DNA from: Myrica gale
Taxonomy: Eukaryota; Streptophyta; Magnoliopsida; Fagales; Myricaceae
DNA length: 64,000 bases
Reading direction: 5' to 3'
NCBI GenBank assembly: GCA_963930655.1
Contig: OZ005609.1
Coordinates: forward strand, 12,010,501 to 12,074,500
Shown here: positions 1 through 9,745 of the stretch, piece by piece
How positions within the stretch are numbered: position 1 is the first letter of the stretch
How the letters are laid out: the number at the start of each line of letters is the position of its first letter
The notes under the pieces: model-generated
What the model was told of the DNA's origin: nothing
Database searches by the model: none
What the model saw: only the letters and a program-made list of their open reading frames with translations
Translations under genes and position numbers: made by a program

Positions 1-49
1 GTACTGCTCCATCCATTGACCCATTGCTGTCTCTAGTTCCTTCCCACAG

Positions 50-766
50 CACTATTTCTACAGACAAGCAATGCGGGAGGACGACCATCCCCTGTCTTTT
101 GGCATTTGCCGCAGGCTTTTCAACTTCATCAAGAACAGCCTCATTGCCCGTGGTTTTAAGCATGTAACCCTTGGCCGCATGACTCTGCCGCAGGCTTGTC
201 CAACCAACGTTCCTGTTGATCGTGTGGGGTCTATGGAGGAGCGGCACCCCCTAAACGCTCTTGAGCCCAGTGATTTGGACTCTGTTATTCAGATCCAGTT
301 CAAGGAGACTGATGACTTGGAGATTTGGACTCCAGTCTTTGTCTCGGAAAAGAATGGTTCAATCGATACCGGTTCTGCCCAACTGTTGAGCGATGAACAA
401 GAAGATCAGACTGAAGTTAGAATTAGCGAGCCACTCAGCAAGGAGCTCCCACAAGTTGAACCCGGAATCCAAGATAGAAAAGGATCAGAAATCCAAACTA
501 AAATCTCAAAAGGCGGCTCGAAGAAGAGTGTAAGCATGAGAGACGTAGCAGAGGAAGAGAAAAAGAAGCAGAGAGGGAAGAACATAGCAGGTGAAAATCT
601 GACGCTAGCAGTAGCGCCTGAATCTACACAATTAAAGTCAGCTCCAACACATGTGATGCCGCGTTTCAGTGTGATAGCCAATATAAACGAACAATCCGAC
701 GCATTTATCCGGAGTAGGAAGGAAGCCATGAACAGGTATTATAACTCAGAGCCTGGAAATTCGTAG
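50..766 (+). CDS. 3'-terminal exon of an unrecognised protein (partial)
   Basis: I do not recognise this protein. A pyrimidine-rich stretch ending in CAG at 47-49 looks like a splice acceptor, and the frame is open from 50 (beginning HYFYRQAMRED) to the TAG at 764-766, so this is probably the last exon of a gene that starts left of the window. An in-frame ATG at 71 would give 231 aa if it were a separate gene. The N-terminal 60 residues are mixed and basic (RRLFNFIKNSLIARGFKHV). The middle is hydrophilic and charged, with a lysine-rich patch (EEEKKKQRGK), and the last 25 residues (INEQSDAFIRSRKEAMNRYY) faintly resemble the C-terminal motif of plant DUF761 proteins. There is no signal peptide or membrane segment. 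It converges with the GATL gene on the other strand. Confidence 0.5.
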   Translation, partial: HYFYRQAMREDDHPLSFGICRRLFNFIKNSLIARGFKHVTLGRMTLPQACPTNVPVDRVGSMEERHPLNALEPSDLDSVIQIQFKETDDLEIWTPVFVSEKNGSIDTGSAQLLSDEQEDQTEVRISEPLSKELPQVEPGIQDRKGSEIQTKISKGGSKKSVSMRDVAEEEKKKQRGKNIAGENLTLAVAPESTQLKSAPTHVMPRFSVIANINEQSDAFIRSRKEAMNRYYNSEPGNS

Positions 767-1778
767 CCCATATTGTGGGCAGAGTAAGTCCCAGCTTGCT
801 TTGTAAAGTGGGATTATCCAAATCTATGTACTTCCTTAGAACACGTTTGAAGTTTAGCAACTGTAATAAGAACTTAAAGCTTCATGCATGGTGAATCGAT
901 CGATCGTTGTCTGTCAAATGTTTGTGCCTTTTGGTTTGCTAGTTGCCAGCTATCCCAATATGGATAGGTCAGAATTCCGAATTGAGATTATCTCCAATTT
1001 CTTAAAAGAGATTATTGTGATCAAGCAGGGAGCGATTTAAATTATATGTTCACAAAATCCAAGTTCATGGTAAATGAGTCCCTTTGCGAACTAATTTCTT
1101 AGGATCATAAACAAATAAAAATCTGCAAATTGCCACAATTGGGAGGCCATAGGTTCCCAGAACATATTTGTGACCAGAGACTAATAAAAAGAAATATAGG
1201 AGGCCTTGAATTGAAGTTATAATAAGAACTATAACATGAGGAATTGTTCTGGCGTACTTGGAAAAATCTGAGACAGCATCAACTGGAGATTGTCGACCAT
1301 TCTCTACAACACCATCATTGTGGAATTTGAGAGAAGTTCCAAAATTTATATATATATAAAATCAATCTTTCTTCATGCAAGCTCCTAATTACCAAACAGA
1401 TAAAAAAAAAATTCTCCTGTGAGATTCATCCAACCACCCATGACCAGAACACATTATCCTCTCTTTTCCTCTCATCCAACAAAAATATAAAGGAAAGGTT
1501 AATCAATTAGCCTTCTCCTAATTTTAATATCATCAAGCCAAATCAGATATACTTCCGGCCAAATCTTCGTTTCGGATATGTCATCAGCTGGTTTCTTAGA
1601 AGTTTTGTTTTGTTTTGTTTTCGAATTGAGTTTGGTATAAGAAGGAAAGGTTGAAAAAGCTGAAACAGAAGGATTTGGCACTTAACCTGCAAAGATCAAA
1701 TTCTTTCTAAGTACGTATTCATGATTCCCTTAGTTTCCTTCAATCCTGTTCATCCAAGAGCCCAGTAACCCCATGGAA
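767..1778. other. Convergent intergenic region
   Basis: About 1 kb between two genes that face each other tail to tail. It should hold both 3' UTRs and poly(A) signals. It is AT-rich with an A-run near 1404 and a short TA repeat near 1350. I see no convincing coding region, RNA gene or transposon. Confidence 0.5.
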
Positions 1779-2825
1779 TCATTCTTCCAAAGAGTGAGTG
1801 GATGAACGATAGAGATCATAAGGGGCCCAAAGATGATCCACAATGCACGGCTTCCTTGAATCCAGCCTTAGCCATGGCTTCCCTTTCCCACTCCAATGGA
1901 GGAGGCTAATAGGCCCAGGATGTAAACTCCTACATTTCCCTTCGAGATTGTCTCCACCAAGCCCGTGCTGGTTCCACCTATGGTCTACACCCTTAATATC
2001 CCCTGCCAAGACAAGCAAAAATGGTGGCAAAGAGCCCAAGTGGTAAATTCTCTTCTGCTTCTGCACTGCCATCCAGACCTCCATTCTCGAAGTATACCTT
2101 CCTTGCCTCCATTTATCAACGTCTACTATCATCACCCCTGTGTTAAAATAACAAGGTCTTCGTCCCTTGAAAGTACCCGCCATTGACGTGTCAGACCAAA
2201 ACGCTTCCGTGAAGTACTTGGTGAAATTTGCAAGGCAATATTCTGGTGCAGCCAAAACCTTGTTTTCCAGGTCCACCTCCCAGAGCTTTGCAATGTCATC
2301 TACAACTACGAGATCAGAGTCCAGGTAAATTATACGTTTTACCTCGGCAGGGATGAGGTCGGCAAGATATATGCGTGCGTAGTTCAAGGGTTGGTCAAGT
2401 GCTTGGCGTATTGATTTTGATATCTTCCCACGTACCCGGCTGGAGTCGAAGCGGTAGGCTCTGAAGTTGAGGTAAGGGAAGGTTGAGTTAATGCTTGAGA
2501 AGACGTCGGGCTCAAACCGTGCCCATAGAAAGTGAAACTCGAGGTTTTCTGGGCACGTCGAGTGTTGCAAAATGGACAGTACGGCGGCCATGGTGCCCCT
2601 AATGTAGTTGGAATCCAATGTCATGGAAATGTGGATTCTGTCCGAGCCACATGCATCCCCGTTTCGAAAGGCGGGGGCTTCACGAAATACGGGGACATCC
2701 GGGCCGGAGGGCTTTCGGATAACGCCTAAGCGGATGCTGGTGGCAGTAGAGTGGAGATCAGGGAGGAGAAGGAGAGACATGAGGCCTAATAGGAGTGGAG
2801 GGAGAGAAGGTCTCCTAAAGGCCAT
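1779..2825 (-). CDS. GATL: Galacturonosyltransferase-like (GATL) protein, GT8 family
   Basis: A single-exon gene encoding a GATL-type glycosyltransferase of CAZy family GT8, a Golgi family linked to pectin and xylan synthesis. The ATG at 2823-2825 gives about 348 aa, the usual family length; an in-frame upstream ATG at 2859-2861 would add 12 residues. A hydrophobic N-terminal segment ([19 protein letters not shown]) fits a signal peptide or anchor. Family signatures follow: AMTLD-like [31 protein letters not shown], the metal-binding DSD in [37 protein letters not shown], and the C-terminal [11 protein letters not shown]. All expected catalytic regions are present and uninterrupted. Lack of introns is normal for this clade. 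Which GATL number it corresponds to cannot be decided here; the [11 protein letters not shown] stretch suggests the GATL8/9/10-like side, an uncertain recollection. Confidence 0.93.
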   Translation of the reverse strand: MAFRRPSLPPLLLGLMSLLLLPDLHSTATSIRLGVIRKPSGPDVPVFREAPAFRNGDACGSDRIHISMTLDSNYIRGTMAAVLSILQHSTCPENLEFHFLWARFEPDVFSSINSTFPYLNFRAYRFDSSRVRGKISKSIRQALDQPLNYARIYLADLIPAEVKRIIYLDSDLVVVDDIAKLWEVDLENKVLAAPEYCLANFTKYFTEAFWSDTSMAGTFKGRRPCYFNTGVMIVDVDKWRQGRYTSRMEVWMAVQKQKRIYHLGSLPPFLLVLAGDIKGVDHRWNQHGLGGDNLEGKCRSLHPGPISLLHWSGKGKPWLRLDSRKPCIVDHLWAPYDLYRSSTHSLEE

Positions 2826-2861
2826 CCTGCCCTTAACGGCAGGAAGGGTGGAGGGATACAA

Positions 2862-5228
2862 TTTAGTGAGGAGGAGGTAAATTTGTGGTTGCTTTGGTGG
2901 CAGACAGTGTTAGGCTTTGGTGAAGAGAAGGTTTAGGAAGAGGTTAGAAATGATCTGTTCTGATTTGGTTAAAAAAAGAGCATAAAACAAAACAAAAGGG
3001 ATGGAGGGAAGTTGGTGGGATTGTGAGGAAGAGAAGAATCCTCGGACTGGGAAGGAATTAGGGGATCCATTTGATGAAATCCCAAAATTTACATTTTGAG
3101 ATTTATTGCGTGGCTAATGAAGAAAATAATGTTTTATATATGCATGGATTGTTTACTTAATTTTAAACTAACTTCTATATATACTTTCCGTAGTTTTTTT
3201 CCCTCATAATAGTGACGAACACAATTTTTTTTCAGGCTCATATATATGTATTTTTACTTATAAATTAATTTAATTATTTTCACAAAAACAGTAAAGCTAG
3301 TCAAAATTTCCAAGAAAATTAGGATTAATTTTTTACATTTTACAGTCTCTTTTTGATATTCTTTTTGATATTGGCATATATCAATATATATATATATATG
3401 CATGGGTTGCAGGAAAAGATGGTACAGTCTCTTTTATAATTGGACTAGTGCAGGAGATTCAGAGCAGAAGGCAGGGCCTCTCGAATCAGAATATTAATTA
3501 CTAATTATAGAAGATTTCCATGATCATGACTATTGATGGCGTACGCACTCTTTGGCTTCAGAGATAATCATGCGTACTTGGACCAAAGGCGCCAGTGTTT
3601 CACTTCATTACCAATTTTATGGATGTTATATATATATATATATATATATGGATCGTCGCAGCAGATATACTAAGAGATCTGTTTAAGAAAGAAAAAAAAT
3701 ATGAGTAATTTGTTATAATTTTTTTTTGAAAATGTATTGAAATTTGTGTAAAAAGTTGTTGGAGATTGTGTTAAATATATTGATGTTTGTATTTAAATTC
3801 TTAAGATATTCGGTGATAGTTTTGTGAATGAATTTGAATTCTAGAAAAAATTTGAAAACGAACATGACTTAAGTTCTTAAAATTTACTTATTTATTAGTA
3901 TAAATTCAACACTCAATGGTTGGTTGACTTTGCTGTACAAGGATGATTCTTCTTGCTGATAACATATTTAAAAGTTGAAATTGTGATATTAAAGAGACAA
4001 AATGGAAGGTCAACTGAATTTAATTAATTGAATGTGGCCTAGGTGGGAAAACATAAAAGGTTGAAGTATTTTTTTGAAAGAATTCAAGGTTCCAAACTAA
4101 TTGACAAAGTTATACCAAATTGTAGGATGTCAACAGTATCCAACGTACAAAAACTCTCAAAAAGTTTAGAGAGAGAGTTCTCCTTCTCTCTAGATTTTCC
4201 CCTCTTCTATCTTCTGCAACCTCCCTTCAACTCTCTTTTGTTCTTTGGGCGATGGGATAAGGAGGAGGAGGTCAGGAGCTCTTTTTCATTGCTTTCTAGC
4301 TCTTTTTTTTAATAATGGTGGTTTTGTTTTCTGATGGTTCTTGTTCTGGTGAAGTTTTCTCGGCGATAGCAGGACATTTTTTGACGAGCACGCGTCCCTT
4401 GGTCAGCATTAGCGGCTCCTGATCTACAACACCATCCCTGTCCGGCAGTCCAATACCGGCTCTTGGATCTCCACGTGCCACTCTTGAGGTGCATGGATTT
4501 AACGCACCTGGTGTCTATTCCTCCATTTTTGGCTGAGCTTCTCCTTTGTGGGTTCTTTTGTTGTAGGTGTTGGTTTGGATCCTCCATCTCCGGCGACGGT
4601 ATATTCTGCTCTCGACAGAGCTGTGTTGTGCCTCGGATCTTTGGACCCGAGTTGGATTAGTGGGTCTGTGAACGTAGTTGGGTGTGGCCCTTATGGTCCT
4701 CAGGTTGTTTCTGGCCCTTCGGGCCTTTGAAAATGATACAATGGGTCTTTGTGCTCCATTTAAAGGTTCTGACCATCATTGGTTCTTGATTGAGCACTTG
4801 TATCCTCTTATAATTTTTTCATCCAAACTTTTATAATTTTTTACAACTCCAATAACTTTTAACAAATTTTTCACCAATCCCAAGAGAATTTACACTACCT
4901 CCAATAAAATATATTTTCAAAAAATATTTTCAAAATCAAACCAAATATAGCCAAATATTTTATCAAATTGATTGAATATTACAATTCTTTAATTTTCATT
5001 AATCTTGGTAATTAATAGGATCCTATAGGATAACGAATTAATGAATGGATGCTGTGCAGTGTGCAGGCACAGATAATGTATTAATAGAGGTGATGGAAGG
5101 AGATACAAAAGTAATTTACAGAAAAAAGGAAAATGGCATTTTTGTAATTTACAAAAATCACAGTAGCATTTTCGTAATTCTTATGTAAGCTCTTTTTCTC
5201 TTTTTTTTAAAAAAAAAAAAAAAACTTA
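2862..5228. other. AT-rich intergenic region with microsatellites
   Basis: The first few hundred bases are the presumed promoter and 5' UTR of the GATL gene on the minus strand. The rest is AT-rich with (TA)n tracts near 3383-3400 and 3629-3650. One GC-richer island at about 4240-4740 is listed separately. I see no intact gene. Confidence 0.5.
4240..4740 (+). other. GC-richer, coding-like but broken island
   Basis: Base composition rises well above the AT-rich flanks and short open stretches occur in all plus frames (for example 4463-4660 and 4548-4730), but none is long or recognisable and stops interrupt each. It may be the decayed 5' region of a retrotransposon or a gene fragment. It has no poly(A) or target duplication that I can see, so the class is undecided. 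Confidence 0.25.
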
Positions 5229-5400
5229 AAACGATTTGAATCGTTTAAAGTAAGTCGGTGGGAGAAAAGACGTCACGTGTTCCTCTTCCAAGTCCCAACT
5301 CACCTCAAGTAACACTGTAGCAAAGGATTATTAGAAAAAGGAAAAAAGAATAATAATAAAAAAAAAAAAAACAGAGAGCTTATAAAAGAAAACACAGGCA
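5229..5400 (+). promoter_or_regulatory. Promoter-like module (ACGT elements plus TATA box)
   Basis: Within 170 bases there is an inverted repeat aaacgatt-tg-aatcgttt (about 5229-5247), an overlapping GACGTC and CACGTG pair at 5269-5279 (C-box and G-box type bZIP/bHLH sites), and TATAAAAG at 5381-5388. A purine-rich tract begins about 30 bases after the TATA, where a transcript start would be expected. No recognisable gene follows before RRP4, so this may serve a noncoding RNA, a lost gene, or nothing. Confidence 0.35.
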
Positions 5401-5411
5401 TTCAGTCTAAT

Positions 5412-5627
5412 GCAAAAGGAAAAGGAAGAAACAGAGTGAGAGACGAGAGAGTGAGAAAGAAAAAGAAGAGAGAGAGAAAAAAGAAGAAGAGGAGAAAGAG
5501 AGGGAAGCCAGTCTCGCTCGGGAAGGAGAGAGATAGGAAGAAAAGGAAGAAGAAGACAGAAAAGAGAGGAAAGAGAGAGGAGCCGGTGGAAAAAAAAACA
5601 GGGGAAAGGAAAAGAAAGTTGATGTGC
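5412..5627 (+). repeat. Purine-rich (GA/A) tract, about 216 bases
   Basis: Nearly all bases on the plus strand are A or G, with only scattered pyrimidines. It is not a perfect microsatellite: GAGA, AAGAAG and GGAAAG blocks are mixed. Such strand asymmetry can arise from decayed simple repeats or from GA-rich 5' UTRs, and can form triplex DNA. Confidence 0.8.
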
Positions 5628-5804
5628 TGTGAGGTAAAGAGATTTGGTTAATCTGGGTTTTGTTAAATTGTGTTGAATATAATATTTGACTTCTTGAAGT
5701 GTCTGCTTGAGGGGTTCGGGTCTTCACAATAATGTATATTGAATCAGAAATGAGTATTACCTTCTAAGAACATTTTATGAATTAGTTTCTTAATTAAATT
5801 CAAA

Positions 5805-6290
5805 TTCAAATTAGGTTAGATTTTTGTCCCCTCAATATATGTACATATGATATTTTAAGTTGCAAATTAAATGATCATTCTTCAATATTTCTTAGTTTAT
5901 TAGATATCATAGTTATACTATTTTATGATAAGATCATAGTTATAGGAAAAATGAGAGTAAAATTTAGGGAGCTCTAGCAGATCTTGATTTTATTATATAT
6001 ATATATATATATATATATATTACTATGAAAAATTAAGACAAAGTATCATACTAATTAATGGAAGTACTTTTTCTGAACTTGGGCGGTTTAAATTGGACAT
6101 ATATGCTGGGCAACTCTCTCTGCTGCTGTTCCTTCCGGAGAAAGAAGTCGAATTTATTTAATGTAAAAATCTTGCGTCTATTATTTGTTAAATATAATAT
6201 CGAGAGACATATATGGCGGCCTGTAATATATTTTTTTTCTCTTGCAGCATAATTTGCATACATAATATATAATCCTTCAAAAGTTTGATT
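5805..6290 (+). repeat. Dispersed repeat, copy A
   Basis: Two blocks here (about 5805-5875 and 6153-6290) reappear in the same order and orientation at 7164-7362. Shared landmarks include AATGTAAAAATCTTGCGTC, GAGACATATA, CTGTAATATATTTT and CATAATATATAATCCTTC. Copy A has extra sequence between its two blocks, including the (AT)n tract. It is non-coding. Confidence 0.6.
5994..6021. repeat. (AT)n microsatellite
   Basis: A pure TA/AT dinucleotide run of about 28 bases in AT-rich intergenic DNA. Confidence 0.9.
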
Positions 6291-7899
6291 GGGGAATGGG
6301 GACGTACTCTTCACAACGCTTTAGCCAAGCTTGCCTCCCCCCATAAGACCCAAGAACTACAGAGTCACTAGGATGTTTATGGTGAATTCCAACGGATTAG
6401 CACAACTTCATGCAAAGCCAAGCGACTACTAGCTAGGGGGTTTCTCCAATTTTGCTCTCTAAAGAGGCCACGGTTTCTATATCTCCATCTCTATAAAAGC
6501 ATTTTAGTGGCTGTTTAGTTCTTGGCACTATAGGATGAAGCAAACCTGGTTGAGGCGCTGTAACCGCTGTTGGACAGCAATGGTGTCGGAGTTGAGCTAG
6601 TCGTGGATGGAGGAGCAGCAAGTGGAGGGGCTAAGCTGGTAGCATAAGGTTGATTTTGAAGGGATAAATTGTATGTCTCGTTTTGTCTTGAGAGAGTGAA
6701 GTGAGATGATGATGTTTTGTGTTTGTGTTGAAAAATTTTTGATATTGGTTTTTGTGTTGGTATTAAGTTTTGTGTTGGTATTGAGTTTAGTGAAAAAGTG
6801 AAGAGAGAGGTAATTTTTATATTTTTTGTAATTTTTTATATTTTTTATAGGAGAGAGATTATATTGTAATATTTTATTGTAAGTTGGTGAAAAATATTGT
6901 GATATTTTTGGTGCAAACGCACCCGTAACATATGAGAGTGTGAGCTGGTCAAAAGAGCATGCGTGTATGGGTCTGCGTTGGCGAGTATGACGGGAGAGTA
7001 ACAGAAGAAGTAATTTGTCAAAAAGGAATTTTAAAAAGGTAAAATTTCAGTGACTTATTCTTTCTTTCTTTTTTTAACTCATTGACCCTTTTTTCAAAAA
7101 TGACGTAAAATATAGGGACTAAAAATGAAATGTTCCTAATTTCTAATTGATACTTCTAAGTCAAATTAGTTAGATTTTGTCACGCACATATGATATGTAA
7201 AGTTGCATATTACACTGAAGAATTTAATGTAAAAATCTTGCGTCCATTATTTATTAGTATATAATGTGTATCTAGAGACATATAAGGCCCGTAATATATT
7301 TTCCTCTTGAAGTTATAATTTGCACACATAATATATAATCCTTCCAAGAGTTTGAACTGCCTGAAAGGAATTTGAATTATCAAATCATTTTTAATTTATT
7401 TTATTAAATATAAAAAAATTCAAATGATCTATTGTTCACTCACCTTTTCACTATCATAAAATTTTAATTTTTTTTATTACTCTCTCAAAATTTAATAGAA
7501 CTCTAATTCACCTCAATTTTTACGGTATTCTCAAAATGTTGGATAAAATTTTAATTTGCTAATGTTAGCCTTAATTATTCAATTGAAAATAGTGAGTGAT
7601 ATTGTTTTTAGTAAAAACTAGTTAGTAACAGATTATTATGTATATGACCTATTTGGACTCATCGAAACAGAGACATATGATAAAAAAATTTAGGTTTAAT
7701 AATAAAAAATTCATCATATACTTTTATTATTATTATAATATTTATTAAAAAAATTTATCTCTCTTCACTTTTCACTAATTCCTAGTCTCTTATAATATAT
7801 TTTTACTTTATAATATTTCTTAAATTTCAATACCCAAAATTTCCACCCTCGACCATACCCATAAGTCGTGTGTACGTATGAGATTGGTTATGATCCACG
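6291..7899. other. Intergenic DNA upstream of RRP4
   Basis: AT-rich DNA with low-complexity GTTTTGTGTTGG repeats at about 6700-6790 and AT-rich text at 7380-7560 that resembles stretches near 41000-41190 and 41220-41410 (short motifs such as TTTTCACTA and CACCTCAATTTTTA). This suggests scattered copies of an unclassified short element. No gene is supported. Confidence 0.4.
7164..7362 (+). repeat. Dispersed repeat, copy B
   Basis: The compact counterpart of the repeat at 5805-6290: the same ordered motifs but without the intervening insert. The copies differ by many substitutions and small indels, so the duplication is old. Confidence 0.6.
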
Positions 7900-8033
7900 G
7901 TGTCGTTTCGTCCCTCCCCCCTCACTCACTCACGCCTCTCTCTCTCCATCCCTCAGTCCTCTCTCTTTCTGCTCTCAATTTCAGTGGCCGGTGCGACGGT
8001 GTCTCCTCCTCTTCTCGCGGCGGCTGGCGGCAG
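7900..8033 (+). other. RRP4: Possible non-coding first exon (5' UTR) of RRP4
   Basis: A CT-rich stretch typical of plant leaders is followed by a GC-rich end and a good donor (CAG|GTATGC at 8034). A matching acceptor, TTTTTTAG, occurs at 8361, giving a leader intron and a second leader exon running to the RRP4 ATG at 8514. This is inferred only from composition and splice motifs. Confidence 0.4.
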
Positions 8034-8513
8034 GTATGCTAGGTTTTTCGTTTTATCTCTCTCTCTCATTTTGTTGTTGGTTTGTTATCTGGCGGTTTTG
8101 GGAGGATGGTGATTTGTGTTGGAAGCGATGGTGATCTGTTGTGATTTGCTGTTGTGATGGGAGGACGGGGAATTTTGTTGATCTGTTTTGATTTGGTTTT
8201 TTCGTTTTAGATTAGGTATCTCTAGTATGTTGCATAGGGCATTTGGGGAACTACAATGGTTTTAATTTCTGTTTTTTTAGTTTTGGTTCTTTAATTTCAG
8301 GTTTTCTTTTGTGTTTTTGATTTCTAAATTATGTTGTTTTACTTTGATTTCACTTTTTTAGGGCAAATTACAATAAAAAAATATCAAACACGCTAAACCC
8401 CAGACAAGTCTCAGACAGAAGAACCGGGGGATTCACTGCAGAGCTAGGGCATAGGGTTTTCTTCTCTCTCTGTTCCTTAGCACTTAGCGGACAGAGTCCA
8501 CAGACACGGCGAG

Positions 8514-9698
8514 ATGAGAGAAATACAGCTCTCGTTGAACAAAACCCAGAAAATAAGGCTCCAGAGAGCTCTGGAAAAGCTCGAGTCTTTGTCTTCAAAG
8601 GTCAATTCCCATGCCTCTGTCACCATCGCCGACTCCATACCTCTCAACTACGAAGATGGCGTCCTCAAGTACTAACCGGCTTCTCTGATAGCGTCTTGTA
8701 GTCTGCAATCTGTTTTATTTATCAAGGGTCCATATCATCAACATATATGTATGGATATGTCTGTTCATATGTATTTTAGCGTATCTGTGTTAACTGAGAC
8801 CTTCCTTTTGTTTTTTGTATGTTTATTGGGTTTTAAGGGGACATGGAACCTTGGAATTCAAGGGAGAAGTGGTTGCGACAGTCTGTGGCGTGGTCGAGCG
8901 CGTGAACAAGCTCGTCTATGTTCGCGCCCTGCGAGCCAGGTAATCACTCAAACTGCCTTGCACTTCAATTTTAATGGAATAGGACATTTGTTTTGCTTTA
9001 ATTGTTTGACTTGGGTATGATTGGGATTGACATGACAATTAGGTACAAGCCAGAGGTTGGAGATATTGTAGTAGGACGCATTAGCGAGGTAAAACAGAAA
9101 TGCCCGACTTTATGTTTTTGTTTGGTGGCCATACAGAGTAGCTTTATTGAATATAGACATCACCATTTGTACCTATCTTTATTGTTTTTGTTTTTATGTT
9201 TTTAAGAATGTGCTTTTACTGGAGTACCAAAGTAGACTATCGAAGATGATGGCCAATGCAATTATCTTCTGGAAATGGTTTAAATAACAATGCAGTTTCT
9301 GCCAACTCTATCTCTAGTAACTTTTGGTTATATTGCAGTCACTTTTGGCTTGCTGCTGCAAAAGAATGTGCCAATAGGTTTTGTCCAAGATGTTGTGGGA
9401 ATATGATTTTCTCATCTTAATATGTGATCAAGTCCTGAGAGAGGGGTCTATAAATTTGGGTATGCTAGGACTAATAGTTTAAAGGGGTAGAGGAAAAAGA
9501 AGAAAGAAAACCGTACTCATGAATGTGCATTACGAGTTGACTGTTTTTATGTCGTTATGCTCAGTAATGGTCATTTTATCCTTCTTAATATAGTGAAAGA
9601 TATATAGCTCATATATATACTAATTGAATCAAAACTCATAATAAGTTCATCAATGCATTTCAGTATTTCACATTGGTAAAGTATGTTTTGTTTCCCCC

Positions 9699-9745
<47 letters not shown>

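Noticed and set aside
2823-2861. Upstream ATG of the GATL gene as the true start
   Set aside because: It adds a basic 12-residue leader before the hydrophobic signal segment; the inner ATG gives the usual family length. Not excluded by sequence.
5407-5727. A minus-strand open frame across the purine tract
   Set aside because: The product is almost only S, F, L and P, as expected from reading a GA-rich tract backwards; it is low complexity with no family signal.
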